Positions 33,815 through 41,956 of a stretch of 51,299 nucleotides of DNA are shown one piece after another; within the stretch, counting starts at the first letter, position 1; each line of letters opens with the position of its first letter. The notes beneath the pieces were generated by a model. It had not been told where the DNA came from and searched no databases. It saw only the letters and a list, made by a program, of their open reading frames with translations. The translations under genes were made by a program, and so were the position numbers. Origin of the DNA: Bacillota bacterium (lineage in GTDB: Bacteria; Bacillota; UBA4882; UBA10575); the NCBI GenBank assembly GCA_012838955.1, contig DUOH01000036.1, positions 1 to 51,299 on the forward strand, written 5' to 3'.

Positions 33815-34368
33815 TAGATTCCGTAGCCTCCAATGGTATGATTCTGTCAAGCGCGAGCCAGAACAGTAGGCTTGTACCGCTTCATCTGATTTTCAGCATC
33901 TACCAGACAACAATAGTATTGATGGTGGTAGCTCCACCGCCCGGAGAGGGACGGGTCCTGTGTCCTTGTTTCTGTGTGGCAGGTCCCTGTCCCTTTGTTT
34001 GCCTCGTCTGTCGCCGTCTGTTGTCTGAAGCCGTCAGCGGAGAAGGTCCCTGTCAAGTTCCCTTGTTAGTGAAAAAACAGTAAAAAAAGGAGGGATCTAC
34101 AGTATTTCCTAGATAAACTAAATTATCGCCCTTTATACGGTTTGAAAAAAATATGAAAACATTATATTATAGGTTTGTAAAACGTATACGATATATGTTA
34201 TATTTTATAAAAAATATTACAACAATTGACAAAGAAACAAATTGAATTAGTAATACTTTATATCCTCCCACTTGGGATGGTATATGACATGAAACAGAGG
34301 AGGTGAAAGATGTACATAAATCGATACTGGACAGCCTGACAAGCAACAAAGAATAGGGAGGAATTTAA
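33815..34368. other. Intergenic region with GGTCCC-rich degenerate repeat and TRAP promoter region
   Basis: No gene. From 33945 to about 34065 it is low-complexity, with repeated GGTCCCTGTCC-like and CAAGTTCCCT words; a related block in the other orientation lies at 43289-43345. The right half is strongly A/T-rich. It holds a GTATAC palindrome (34183-34190) and a TTGACA box at 34226-34231 with an imperfect -10 (AGTAAT, 17 nt on) for the TRAP operon. Confidence 0.5.
34183..34190 (+). promoter_or_regulatory. GntR-type operator core before the TRAP operon
   Basis: CGTATACG is a perfect 8-bp palindrome with the GTATAC core used by FCD-type GntR regulators. It lies about 36 nt before the TTGACA box and 180 nt before dctP. 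The GntR gene at 41208 in this cluster could bind it. Confidence 0.4.
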
Positions 34369-35361
34369 ATGTTGTCCAAAAAGAGAAGTGCGTTTATTTT
34401 AATCTGCGTCTTGGCGCTGCTCATGGTAGTCAGTTGTACAGGATTAGCGGCAAAAACAATCAAGGCCAAGGTGGCTCATTTGGCGCCGACCAATGATCCG
34501 CGGCATGAGTCTCTGGTTAAATTTGTAGAACTGGTGAAAGAAAAGTCGAATGGGCGGATTCAGCTGACGATCTATCCCAACTCAACTCTGGGCAGCGAGC
34601 GGGAGTTGTTTGAACAGTTACAAGCCGGGGTAACCGAGTTTGCTTTAGTCGGCAATATTCTCGGTAACTTTGTGCCAGAATTCAGCTGTCTGGGACTGCC
34701 GTTTTTCTGGCGGGATTATGATCATCAACAAGCGGTTGTGATGGGTTCAATCGGCAAACCATGGCGGGATGAGCTGGTTAATAAGTTTGGGGTCGGGCTG
34801 TTCGCCATCTTTAAGCGTAACCCGCGTATCCTGGTCAATACGAAAAGACCCGTAACCAAGCTTGAAGATGTGAAGGGAATGAAGGTCCGGGTGCCGGAGT
34901 TGCCGATGTCAATGAGGACTTGGCGGGCGTTTGGGGTTCAACCGACTCCGATGCCGACCAGTGAGTTTTATATGGGTTTGAGGTTAGGAATCATCGATGC
35001 CATGGAAAATCCGGTGGAGGTCATGTATAACTGGAAGATCTGGGAAGTTGCCAAATACTTGTCCAAGACCGAACATGAGCTGAACTCCTTTGTCTTTATT
35101 TATAGCAACAGATTTATGAAGTCTCTTTCCCCGGCAGATCAAAAACTGGTTAAAGAAGCGGCCGCTGAAGCCCAAGCTTATTATGACGGCCTGATGGCAG
35201 ATATGGCTGCGTTCTGCTATGCGGAACTGGAGAAGAACGGGATGATCATTAACGAGGTTGACAAGAGCGGATTTATCGCCGCCTCCAGGGAAGTGCATGA
35301 AGACTTCAAGAAGAGCATTGGAACGGAAACCTTCAATAAAATAGTTGAACTGGGAAAGTAA
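34369..35361 (+). CDS. dctP: TRAP transporter substrate-binding protein DctP
   Basis: A 330-residue extracytoplasmic binding protein. Residues 1-28 form a signal sequence; VVSC at 20-23 could act as a lipobox, making it a lipoprotein, otherwise cleavage is after GLAA. Arg174 in KGMKVRVPE is the invariant carboxylate-binding arginine of DctP proteins. GNILGNFVPEFSCLGLPFFW and GVQPTPMPTSEFYMGL are also typical. It captures an organic acid for the DctQM permease. GGGAGG precedes the ATG. The neighbours (HMG-CoA reductase and lyase) suggest mevalonate as ligand; this is inference. Confidence 0.92.
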   Translation: MLSKKRSAFILICVLALLMVVSCTGLAAKTIKAKVAHLAPTNDPRHESLVKFVELVKEKSNGRIQLTIYPNSTLGSERELFEQLQAGVTEFALVGNILGNFVPEFSCLGLPFFWRDYDHQQAVVMGSIGKPWRDELVNKFGVGLFAIFKRNPRILVNTKRPVTKLEDVKGMKVRVPELPMSMRTWRAFGVQPTPMPTSEFYMGLRLGIIDAMENPVEVMYNWKIWEVAKYLSKTEHELNSFVFIYSNRFMKSLSPADQKLVKEAAAEAQAYYDGLMADMAAFCYAELEKNGMIINEVDKSGFIAASREVHEDFKKSIGTETFNKIVELGK

Positions 35362-35463
35362 AGAGAAACGCAACGGAACAAAGAACAAACTAAGTCGATA
35401 GGGGCCTGAGCCGACACCGGCTCAGGTCCGCAGTCGACCCCGGATTAATTCGGAGGTGAAAGA

Positions 35464-35928
35464 ATGAGGCTGGCGAGAACACTGAAAAAAACATACTACT
35501 GGTTACTGGTGGCCATCTTCCTCGTTATGCTTGTCTCAACAGGTCTGCAAGTTATTTTCCGGTACTTTCTTGGCTACCCCCTGGGCTGGACGGAAGAGTT
35601 GTCCAAGATCATGTTTATTTGGGCCGCTTTTCTAACGGTGGGCGCCTTAACCATTGAGGAACAATTAATGAGGATCGATATATTGGTGGAGAGGTTGCCC
35701 GCTGGTTTGGCACACATCTTAGAAATTGTGGTGAAATTCTGTTCCGGAGTCTTCCTGCTTTGGCTGGCCGTATTGGGTGTACGATTATTGGATCTGACGA
35801 AACATCAGGTTTCTACCGCCTTACAGATCCCATATTGGCTTATTTATCTTAGTCTACCGTTGGGCATGATTATAGCCAGTGGTGTCATGTTTACCCAATC
35901 ATTTGCCGCAGTTAAGAGAAAGAGATAA
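35464..35928 (+). CDS. dctQ: TRAP transporter small permease DctQ
   Basis: A 154-residue protein with four membrane helices, the standard DctQ size. LQVIFRYFLGYPLGWTEELS then KIMFIWAAFLTVGA is the family signature. CGGAGGTG precedes ATG 35464. It pairs with DctM encoded 12 nt downstream. Confidence 0.92.
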   Translation: MRLARTLKKTYYWLLVAIFLVMLVSTGLQVIFRYFLGYPLGWTEELSKIMFIWAAFLTVGALTIEEQLMRIDILVERLPAGLAHILEIVVKFCSGVFLLWLAVLGVRLLDLTKHQVSTALQIPYWLIYLSLPLGMIIASGVMFTQSFAAVKRKR

Positions 35929-35940
35929 AGGGGTGCAAAA

Positions 35941-37212
35941 ATGAGTTATTTTCTGTTACTAATCGGACTACTCCTAATCGGCATGCCCATTTCTATTTCA
36001 TTATTAGTAGTAGGCCTCCTCTATATGTTTCTCACCGGCCAGGTTGATATGATTGTGGCCGCACAACGCATCGCCACTGGACTTGATTCCTCTTCTTTGC
36101 TGGCTATCCCCTTTTTCTTGCTGGCCGGTAACTTAATGAACATGACCGGGATTACGAATAAAATCTTCAACCTGGCGAGTATCCTGGTAGGTCATATTCG
36201 GGGTGGTTTGGCCCATGTGAATGTGGTGGGCAGTATGATCTTTGCCGGGATGTCCGGATCAGCCGTAGCGGACGCCGCCGGACTGGGCGCCATTGAGATG
36301 AAGGCTATGGTGGACGAAGGCTTTGACCTGGACTTCAGCGCCGCGGTCACTGCCGCCTCTTCAACCATCGCGCCGATTATCCCGCCAAGTATCTCTGGTA
36401 CGATTTACGCTTTGGCGGCCGGGGTCTCCATTGGCGGCGTATTCCTCGCCGGTGTGCTGCCCGGCATTTTGATGGGAATCACCATGATGGTTTTGGTCTA
36501 TTTTATCTCCAAAAAGCGGAATTACCCGGTCCGTCCCCGGGGGACTATGAAACAGTTCTTTAAAGCTTTTATCGAAGCCTTGCCGGCTTTAATGGCGCCC
36601 CTGTTAATGATGGGCGGAATTCTGACCGGAGTCTTCACCGCCACGGAAGCCGGGGTCTTTGGCAGCTTGTACGCGATGGTTCTCGGATTCGTGAGCAAAG
36701 AACTGAAACTCAAAGACCTTCCTGAGGTGCTATTGGACACTCTGAAGACAGCAGGAGATACTCTGTTTATTATTGGTGTTACTGCTTTAATCGGGTGGAT
36801 TTTAACTTTGGAGCAGGTACCGATGCGGATGGCGCAATGGATCGCAACGATCGCGCCGACTCCCGGTTTATTCCTACTCTTGCTTAACGTAATCTTACTG
36901 CTGCTGGGCTGCTTCATGGCCTCCTCGCCGGTGATCGTCATGTGTACGCCGATTGTGCTGCCGGTCGCCCTGATGATGGGGATAGACCCGATTCATTTAG
37001 GGATAATTATCGTTTTGAACCTGATGATCGGATTGATTACACCTCCGGTGGGTGTCTGCTTGTACGCGGTCAGCGCTGTCGCGAAGATGCCCGTGATGAA
37101 GGTGGCCAAAGCCGTGATTCCGTTCTATGTACCGTTGTTAATCTGTTTGTTGATCACTACGTATTGGCCGGATTTCGTCCTCTTCTTGCCCAGGATCTTA
37201 GGGTTCGCCTGA
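35941..37212 (+). CDS. dctM: TRAP transporter large permease DctM
   Basis: A 423-residue, about 12-helix permease of the DctM/IT superfamily that carries the acid inward with Na+ or H+. AIPFFLLAGNLMNMTGITNK and MIFAGMSGSAVADAAGLGAI are diagnostic, and IAPIIPPSISGTIYALAAGV is the conserved scaffold segment. It starts 12 nt after dctQ with AAAGGGGTG upstream. It completes a full TRAP system. Confidence 0.95.
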   Translation: MSYFLLLIGLLLIGMPISISLLVVGLLYMFLTGQVDMIVAAQRIATGLDSSSLLAIPFFLLAGNLMNMTGITNKIFNLASILVGHIRGGLAHVNVVGSMIFAGMSGSAVADAAGLGAIEMKAMVDEGFDLDFSAAVTAASSTIAPIIPPSISGTIYALAAGVSIGGVFLAGVLPGILMGITMMVLVYFISKKRNYPVRPRGTMKQFFKAFIEALPALMAPLLMMGGILTGVFTATEAGVFGSLYAMVLGFVSKELKLKDLPEVLLDTLKTAGDTLFIIGVTALIGWILTLEQVPMRMAQWIATIAPTPGLFLLLLNVILLLLGCFMASSPVIVMCTPIVLPVALMMGIDPIHLGIIIVLNLMIGLITPPVGVCLYAVSAVAKMPVMKVAKAVIPFYVPLLICLLITTYWPDFVLFLPRILGFA

Positions 37213-37265
37213 TCTACGCCTGACTTAATCAAGTACTAAAACCAGTCATTGGGAGGAGGCTACTC

Positions 37266-38300
37266 ATGAAAGCATTAGTAAAAACCACACCCGGACCGGG
37301 GGCCGTTTTGCAACAGATACCGGTTCCCGTTCCCGGGCCAACAGATCTCCTGGTAAAAGTCAAAGCTACCGCCTTATGCAAGTCCGATCTTGATGTTATA
37401 GAATGGTCGCCGCTGGTCGCTTCCTCCAATTTACCCCTGCCGTTGATTATGGGGCATGAGTTTTTCGGTGAAGTATGCGAAGTGGGGAAGATGGTCAAGA
37501 ACTTCAAGGCCGGAGACTACATCACAGGGGAGACTCACATCCCCTGTGGGTATTGTCATTCGTGCCGCACCGGAAACCGGCATATCTGCTCCAACAACAT
37601 GGGCGTGGTGGGGCGCAGTATAGACGGATCCTTTGCGGAATACATCTGCCTTCCCGAGGTCTCCGCCATTAAGCTGGATAAAAGCATGCCGCCGGCTGAG
37701 GGCGCCTTGATGGAACCACTGGCTACAGCTTTGCATGCCCTTTCTAAAGCACAAGTGGCCGGAGAGACAGTTTTAGTCTTGGGTTGCGGCGCCATCGGAT
37801 TGATGACGGTAGAACTGGCGAAAGTTTTCGGGGCGACGAACATCTTTGCGCTCGATATTTTCCAGCACAAACTGGAGGCGGCGCGCAAATGCGGGGCGGA
37901 GGTGGTGATCAACGGCCGTGAGGAGGACCTGGTCGAAGTGGTGCTCGACGCGACCAAAGGACTTGGCGTTGGAACGGTGATTGAGACCACGGGTAATCAG
38001 GAAGTGATCAACAAGGCGGTTAATGCCTTGCGGGTGGCGGGTACTTTGGTCTTTGTCGGCATGATTGATCACCCCCTGACCTTCGAGGAATTTATGCATA
38101 AAGTCGTTTATCGGGAACTGACTTTAACGGGAATCTTTGGCCGAAAGCTCTATGAGACCTGGGAAACATTGCAGATGATTCTGGACTCCGGAAAACTGGA
38201 TTTATCCCGCTATGTCGGGGCAGAGATCAAACTGGACGAGTTTGAAAAGGGTTTAGAACTATTTCCCACTACCTTGGGAAGAGTGATCATGTATCCCTAG
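37266..38300 (+). CDS. Zinc-dependent alcohol dehydrogenase family protein
   Basis: A 344-residue medium-chain dehydrogenase, related to threonine/sorbitol/galactitol-phosphate dehydrogenases. Catalytic zinc ligands are Cys38 (ALCKSD), His63-Glu64 (GHEF) and a distal Glu (LMEPLA). The four-Cys structural zinc loop is CGYCHSCRTGNRHIC. The NAD-binding loop is LGCGAIGLM near residue 171. It sits 53 nt after dctM, with GGGAGGAGG before the ATG, so it is part of the catabolic operon. The substrate is unknown; it may oxidise an alcohol group of the imported compound or a side intermediate. Confidence 0.88.
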   Translation: MKALVKTTPGPGAVLQQIPVPVPGPTDLLVKVKATALCKSDLDVIEWSPLVASSNLPLPLIMGHEFFGEVCEVGKMVKNFKAGDYITGETHIPCGYCHSCRTGNRHICSNNMGVVGRSIDGSFAEYICLPEVSAIKLDKSMPPAEGALMEPLATALHALSKAQVAGETVLVLGCGAIGLMTVELAKVFGATNIFALDIFQHKLEAARKCGAEVVINGREEDLVEVVLDATKGLGVGTVIETTGNQEVINKAVNALRVAGTLVFVGMIDHPLTFEEFMHKVVYRELTLTGIFGRKLYETWETLQMILDSGKLDLSRYVGAEIKLDEFEKGLELFPTTLGRVIMYP

Positions 38301-38384
38301 ACCTTTTGGAGCAGTACGGAAGCACCCGTATGCTTGTGCTTTGGAGGGCGGAGGGTTTACTAAAGGGCAAAAGGAGATTGAATC

Positions 38385-39257
38385 ATGAATTATCCTAAAA
38401 AGATATCCTTCTTTGAAGTCGGTCCCCGGGACGGCCTGCAAAATGAACCAGTTTTCATTCCTACAGACAAGAAAGTCGAGCTCATCAAGATGTTGACCCA
38501 AGCCGGCTGTGAAAGAATTGAAGTAACCTCTTTTGTCCATCCCAAATGGGTTCCGCAGATGAAAGACGCGAAAGAAGTATTTGACCGGATTGGGCAAAAA
38601 GAGGGTGTTACCTATAGCGCGCTCATCCCCAATCTGAAGGGTTTGGAACGGGCGCTTGACATAGGAGTAAAAGAAGTAGTCACCATTATGAGTTCCAGCG
38701 AAAGCCATAATCAGAAGAATGTCAACCGGACGATCAAAGAATCGCTGCGGGAGATCGAAGAGATCAACAAGATCGCCGCCACTCACGGGGTAAAAGTCAG
38801 ATCATATATTGCCACTGCTTTTGGGTGCCCGATGGAAGGGGATATTCCCGTGGAAAAGGTGGCGGAGATTGCCATGGCGTTGGAGGAGTCCGGCTCCTAT
38901 GAGGTTTCGCTGGGAGACACTACGGGGATGGCTGACCCAATCAAAGCTTACAACATACCCAAATATATTTTGGCCAAAGTAAAAAAAGCCTCTGTAGCCG
39001 TGCATTACCATAGATGCCGCGGGATCGAGCTGGCGAACAACTTGGCTTCTCTGCAAGCCGGCATTACGGTCTTTGACGGTGCTGCCGGGGGCCTGGGCGG
39101 CTGCCCCTATGCGCCGGGTGCCACCGGAAACACCGCTACTGAAGTTCTGGTGGAGATGTTCGCGCGGATGGGCATTGAGACCGGCATTGATTTGGCGGCG
39201 ATCAGGAAATGCGGGGAGTACGCCAAAACACTCAGCACTCTATCATGCGAAACATAA
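38385..39257 (+). CDS. Hydroxymethylglutaryl-CoA lyase family protein
   Basis: A 290-residue DRE-TIM metallolyase that should split 3-hydroxy-3-methylglutaryl-CoA into acetyl-CoA and acetoacetate. Arg15-Asp16 are in EVGPRDGLQNE, metal ligands His207 and His209 in HYHRCRG, catalytic Cys240 in GGLGGCPYAPGATGN, and Asn249. Odd point: the usual HxHDTRG motif reads HYHRCRG, so the conserved Asp-Thr is Arg-Cys. Bacterial HMG-CoA lyases are usually in leucine or mevalonate catabolism. Next to HMG-CoA reductase, mevalonate catabolism is favoured. AAAGGAG precedes ATG 38385. Confidence 0.85.
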   Translation: MNYPKKISFFEVGPRDGLQNEPVFIPTDKKVELIKMLTQAGCERIEVTSFVHPKWVPQMKDAKEVFDRIGQKEGVTYSALIPNLKGLERALDIGVKEVVTIMSSSESHNQKNVNRTIKESLREIEEINKIAATHGVKVRSYIATAFGCPMEGDIPVEKVAEIAMALEESGSYEVSLGDTTGMADPIKAYNIPKYILAKVKKASVAVHYHRCRGIELANNLASLQAGITVFDGAAGGLGGCPYAPGATGNTATEVLVEMFARMGIETGIDLAAIRKCGEYAKTLSTLSCET

Positions 39258-39303
39258 CAGAAAAACGGTTCTGGCAATGAATACGCAAAGGAGGGAACTA
39301 CTT

Positions 39304-40611
39304 ATGAAAGACTTAGCAACGATTAAAAAAGAGTTTCTCGCCGGCCAGATAAAGCATCAACATTTGGAGATGAGGATCTTTCAGGATGTGTACGGCTCAG
39401 ATCCGACCAAGGTGAAGGCGGCCTGCGCAGAGGCGGCGCAGATCCGGTGCGAGGCCATTGAGGAAAGAACCGGTGTTTCCCTGGAGTTGATCAAGAAAAG
39501 CCAGGTCGACAACGGGAATTTGGTGAGAGGCGAAGTCATTACTCCGGGGATTGAGATGAAGGTGGGGGCAGCCTTGATTCCCATGGGGATAGCCGGTCCG
39601 CTGAAGATTAACGGAGAATATGCCAACGGGGAGATCTACATTCCTTTGGCTACCAATGAAGCGGCGTTAATCGGCGGAGTCCAGCGCGGGATCAAAGCCA
39701 TTAATCTGGCTGGCGGGGTAAAGACCATGGTGTATTACGACGGGATGACCAGAGCGCCGCTGATTGAGGCGCCCGACATTTACGAGGCCGGGAAGTTATG
39801 TAACAGACTCCGGAGCGACCGGGAACTGATTACAGAATTAAACTCCTGTGTCAAAGATCCCTTTGTCCGCCTGGAGTATATCGACCCCTATCAGCTGGGA
39901 ACCAAAGTCTTCCTGAGGATGAATTTTAAGACCGGCGACGCCATGGGCATGAACGGGGTGACCAAGGCCTCGGCGGACATCACCAAATATCTCTTGTCCA
40001 AGCTGGAGAAGTGGGAATTAATCACGATCAGTAGTAATCTATGTACAGACAAGAAGAACGCTCATATCAACGTGGTAGAAAACAGGGGAAAGGGCGTGGA
40101 GACGGAGATCTTCATCCCCGAAGAAGTGCTCGTCAAAGTATTCAAGAAAGGCGTAACCAGTAAAAACGTGGAGAAAGTGGTCTTCCACAAGTGTTATCTG
40201 GGTGCATGCTTGAGTGGTACTGTATCAGGTTTCAATGTGAACGCGGCGAACTCGATCGCAGCCTTCTTTGCCGCTACCGGTCAGGATTTGGCCCAAGTCG
40301 TCACTTCGTCCAGCTGTTTTGTGCAAGCCGAGGCCAAGGAAGGCGGGTTACATTTCATGGTCAGCCTTCCCTGCCTGGAAGTGGCGACCATCGGCGGCGG
40401 AACCATGTTTGGAACGGCTAGAGAAGCTTTAAAATTAATCGGTTGTGACGAGTATGGCAGTAATATTGATGATAACAAAAGTGTATTAAGGTTGGCGGAG
40501 ATCGCAGCTGCTACTGTCACTGCCTTGGATCTGAATACCGCCTGTTCCCAGGCTGCCGCTTACGAGATGGCGGAATCCCATGTCCGGTTGGCCAGAGGAG
40601 AAAAAGACTGA
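39304..40611 (+). CDS. Hydroxymethylglutaryl-CoA reductase, class I type
   Basis: A 435-residue enzyme. The four catalytic residues of class I HMG-CoA reductase are visible: Glu119 in ATNEAAL, Lys250 in CTDKK, Asp328 in ATGQDLAQ and His426 in ESHVRLAR. GDAMGMN at 211-217 binds NAD(P). Class I is typical of archaea and eukaryotes, and rare in bacteria. Here it adjoins a lyase and importer, so it may run backward, mevalonate plus CoA to HMG-CoA, as in mevalonate-degrading bacteria. I chose ATG 39304 with AAGGAGGGA upstream; the frame is open to 39073, overlapping the lyase gene, without a site. Confidence 0.92.
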   Translation: MKDLATIKKEFLAGQIKHQHLEMRIFQDVYGSDPTKVKAACAEAAQIRCEAIEERTGVSLELIKKSQVDNGNLVRGEVITPGIEMKVGAALIPMGIAGPLKINGEYANGEIYIPLATNEAALIGGVQRGIKAINLAGGVKTMVYYDGMTRAPLIEAPDIYEAGKLCNRLRSDRELITELNSCVKDPFVRLEYIDPYQLGTKVFLRMNFKTGDAMGMNGVTKASADITKYLLSKLEKWELITISSNLCTDKKNAHINVVENRGKGVETEIFIPEEVLVKVFKKGVTSKNVEKVVFHKCYLGACLSGTVSGFNVNAANSIAAFFAATGQDLAQVVTSSSCFVQAEAKEGGLHFMVSLPCLEVATIGGGTMFGTAREALKLIGCDEYGSNIDDNKSVLRLAEIAAATVTALDLNTACSQAAAYEMAESHVRLARGEKD

Positions 40612-40661
40612 ACCGCTTTAACTCCGGTCGGTGCGGTTAAGGCGACTAAGGAGTGAAAACC

Positions 40662-41048
40662 ATGGCTGTAAAAGTAATTAGCCAAGCGCAAGCGGAGACT
40701 CAACACTTAACGGGGCGGGACTTAACTTGGATTATCACTGAGGAAGCTGTGGGCGCCAAGCAAATGTCTATTGCCATTATGCATTGTTCTCCCCATTCCG
40801 TTGTACGGCCCCTGCATGCGCACGAGGATATTGAAGAGGTCATCTTGATTCTCGAGGGAGAAGGCGAGGCTTGGGTGGACGGAGAAACCGCCAAATTTAA
40901 AAAAGGGGATGCGGTTTTTTTCCCCGCCAACTCCAGGCATCAGGTGAGAAATACAGGAGATACCATGTTGGTTACTGCGTCAATTTTTTCAGCGCCTACC
41001 AATCCCGATTCTTATCTTATCTATGATGAAGATGTATTTGCCGATTAG
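40662..41048 (+). CDS. Cupin domain-containing protein
   Basis: A 128-residue single cupin barrel. Motif 1 appears as HSVVRPLHAHEDIEEVILIL-like sequence (metal ligands His-x-His and Glu) and motif 2 as FFPANSRHQVRN (ligand His). Such proteins are metal-dependent isomerases, lyases or dioxygenase-like, or small-molecule binders. The start is ATG 40662 with AAGGAG 8 nt upstream. It is the last gene of the catabolic operon before the GntR gene; its step is unknown. Confidence 0.85.
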   Translation: MAVKVISQAQAETQHLTGRDLTWIITEEAVGAKQMSIAIMHCSPHSVVRPLHAHEDIEEVILILEGEGEAWVDGETAKFKKGDAVFFPANSRHQVRNTGDTMLVTASIFSAPTNPDSYLIYDEDVFAD

Positions 41049-41144
41049 AAATCTCTGACGAGCGAACGAGCGAGTATCCACTAAATTGCCTCCGTAATTT
41101 GATCTACACGATTTCAGGCAGAACAGATTCATATCATAGAAAAG

Positions 41145-41164
41145 TTATACCTTATAATGTATAA
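41145..41164 (+). promoter_or_regulatory. Candidate inverted repeat in the gntR promoter
   Basis: TTATAC (41145-41150) and GTATAA (41159-41164) are exact inverted half-sites around 8 nt that include TATAAT at 41153-41158-like sequence, 44 nt before the gntR start. It may be an autoregulatory site overlapping the -10 box. Confidence 0.4.
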
Positions 41165-41207
41165 TAAATATATGGAATTGTTTAGTGAGATCATGGAGGA
41201 ATATTAG

Positions 41208-41882
41208 ATGGATGGAAAGATTAAGGAGTACAAATCTTTAAGCCGTCTCGTCTATGAACAACTACGCAACGATATTTATTATGGAGTTTTGCTCCCCGGG
41301 AGTAAAGTGGTTGTAGACAGGCTTAGCAGAGAATATGGAGTAAGTAAGATTCCGATTCGCGAAGCAATACAGAAACTGGCCGCCGAGGGATTGGTGGAGG
41401 TCGCGCCCCATAGAGGCGCCGTGGTTACTGTGTACAGTCCTCGCGACGTGGAAGAGATCTATGCCGTCCGGTCAGTTCTGGAGCCCTATGCCACTAGATT
41501 GGCAGCGGAAAAAATGAGTGACCACGAATTACAAGTATTAGAAGAGCTCTATCAACAGATGGCGGAAGCGACAAAGAAGAAAGACTACAAAAAAATCCCT
41601 CAGATTAACCATGAGTTTCATCGGAATCTTTATAAATTCTCCCAGAACAGATGGCTTTATAAAGTCTTAATGGATCTGTGGGGCCGCACCAGACGCTCCA
41701 ATGCCGCCTTTGCTTTTGTAAGAGAACATGCCGAAAGGATGTTCGGCGAACATCAGGCGTTAATGAAAGCCCTGAAAGCAAGAGATGCGGAGGCAGCGGA
41801 GAAAGTAGCCAGGACTCATGTTTTATCGGCAAAACGGGGAGCTATAGAGTACGCGGAAAAATGGGGAGGTTCGGAGAGGTAG
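41208..41882 (+). CDS. GntR family transcriptional regulator (FCD domain)
   Basis: A 224-residue regulator. The winged helix is YEQLRNDIYYGVLLPGSKVV then YGVSKIPIREAIQKLAAEGL (residues ~14-60) and the FCD domain is ~80-215, with metal-type His residues in NHEFHRNLYKF, EHQALM and RTHVLSAK. The likely regulator of the TRAP/HMG-CoA cluster. ATGGAGGAAT precedes ATG 41208. The ligand is presumably the imported acid or an acyl-CoA. Confidence 0.9.
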   Translation: MDGKIKEYKSLSRLVYEQLRNDIYYGVLLPGSKVVVDRLSREYGVSKIPIREAIQKLAAEGLVEVAPHRGAVVTVYSPRDVEEIYAVRSVLEPYATRLAAEKMSDHELQVLEELYQQMAEATKKKDYKKIPQINHEFHRNLYKFSQNRWLYKVLMDLWGRTRRSNAAFAFVREHAERMFGEHQALMKALKARDAEAAEKVARTHVLSAKRGAIEYAEKWGGSER

Positions 41883-41956
41883 GGCAAGCATTGGTTCTAG
41901 CATCATTTTCCTCGGAAACTTTCATCAAAATCTACTTAAATTAAGGAGGAACAGAA

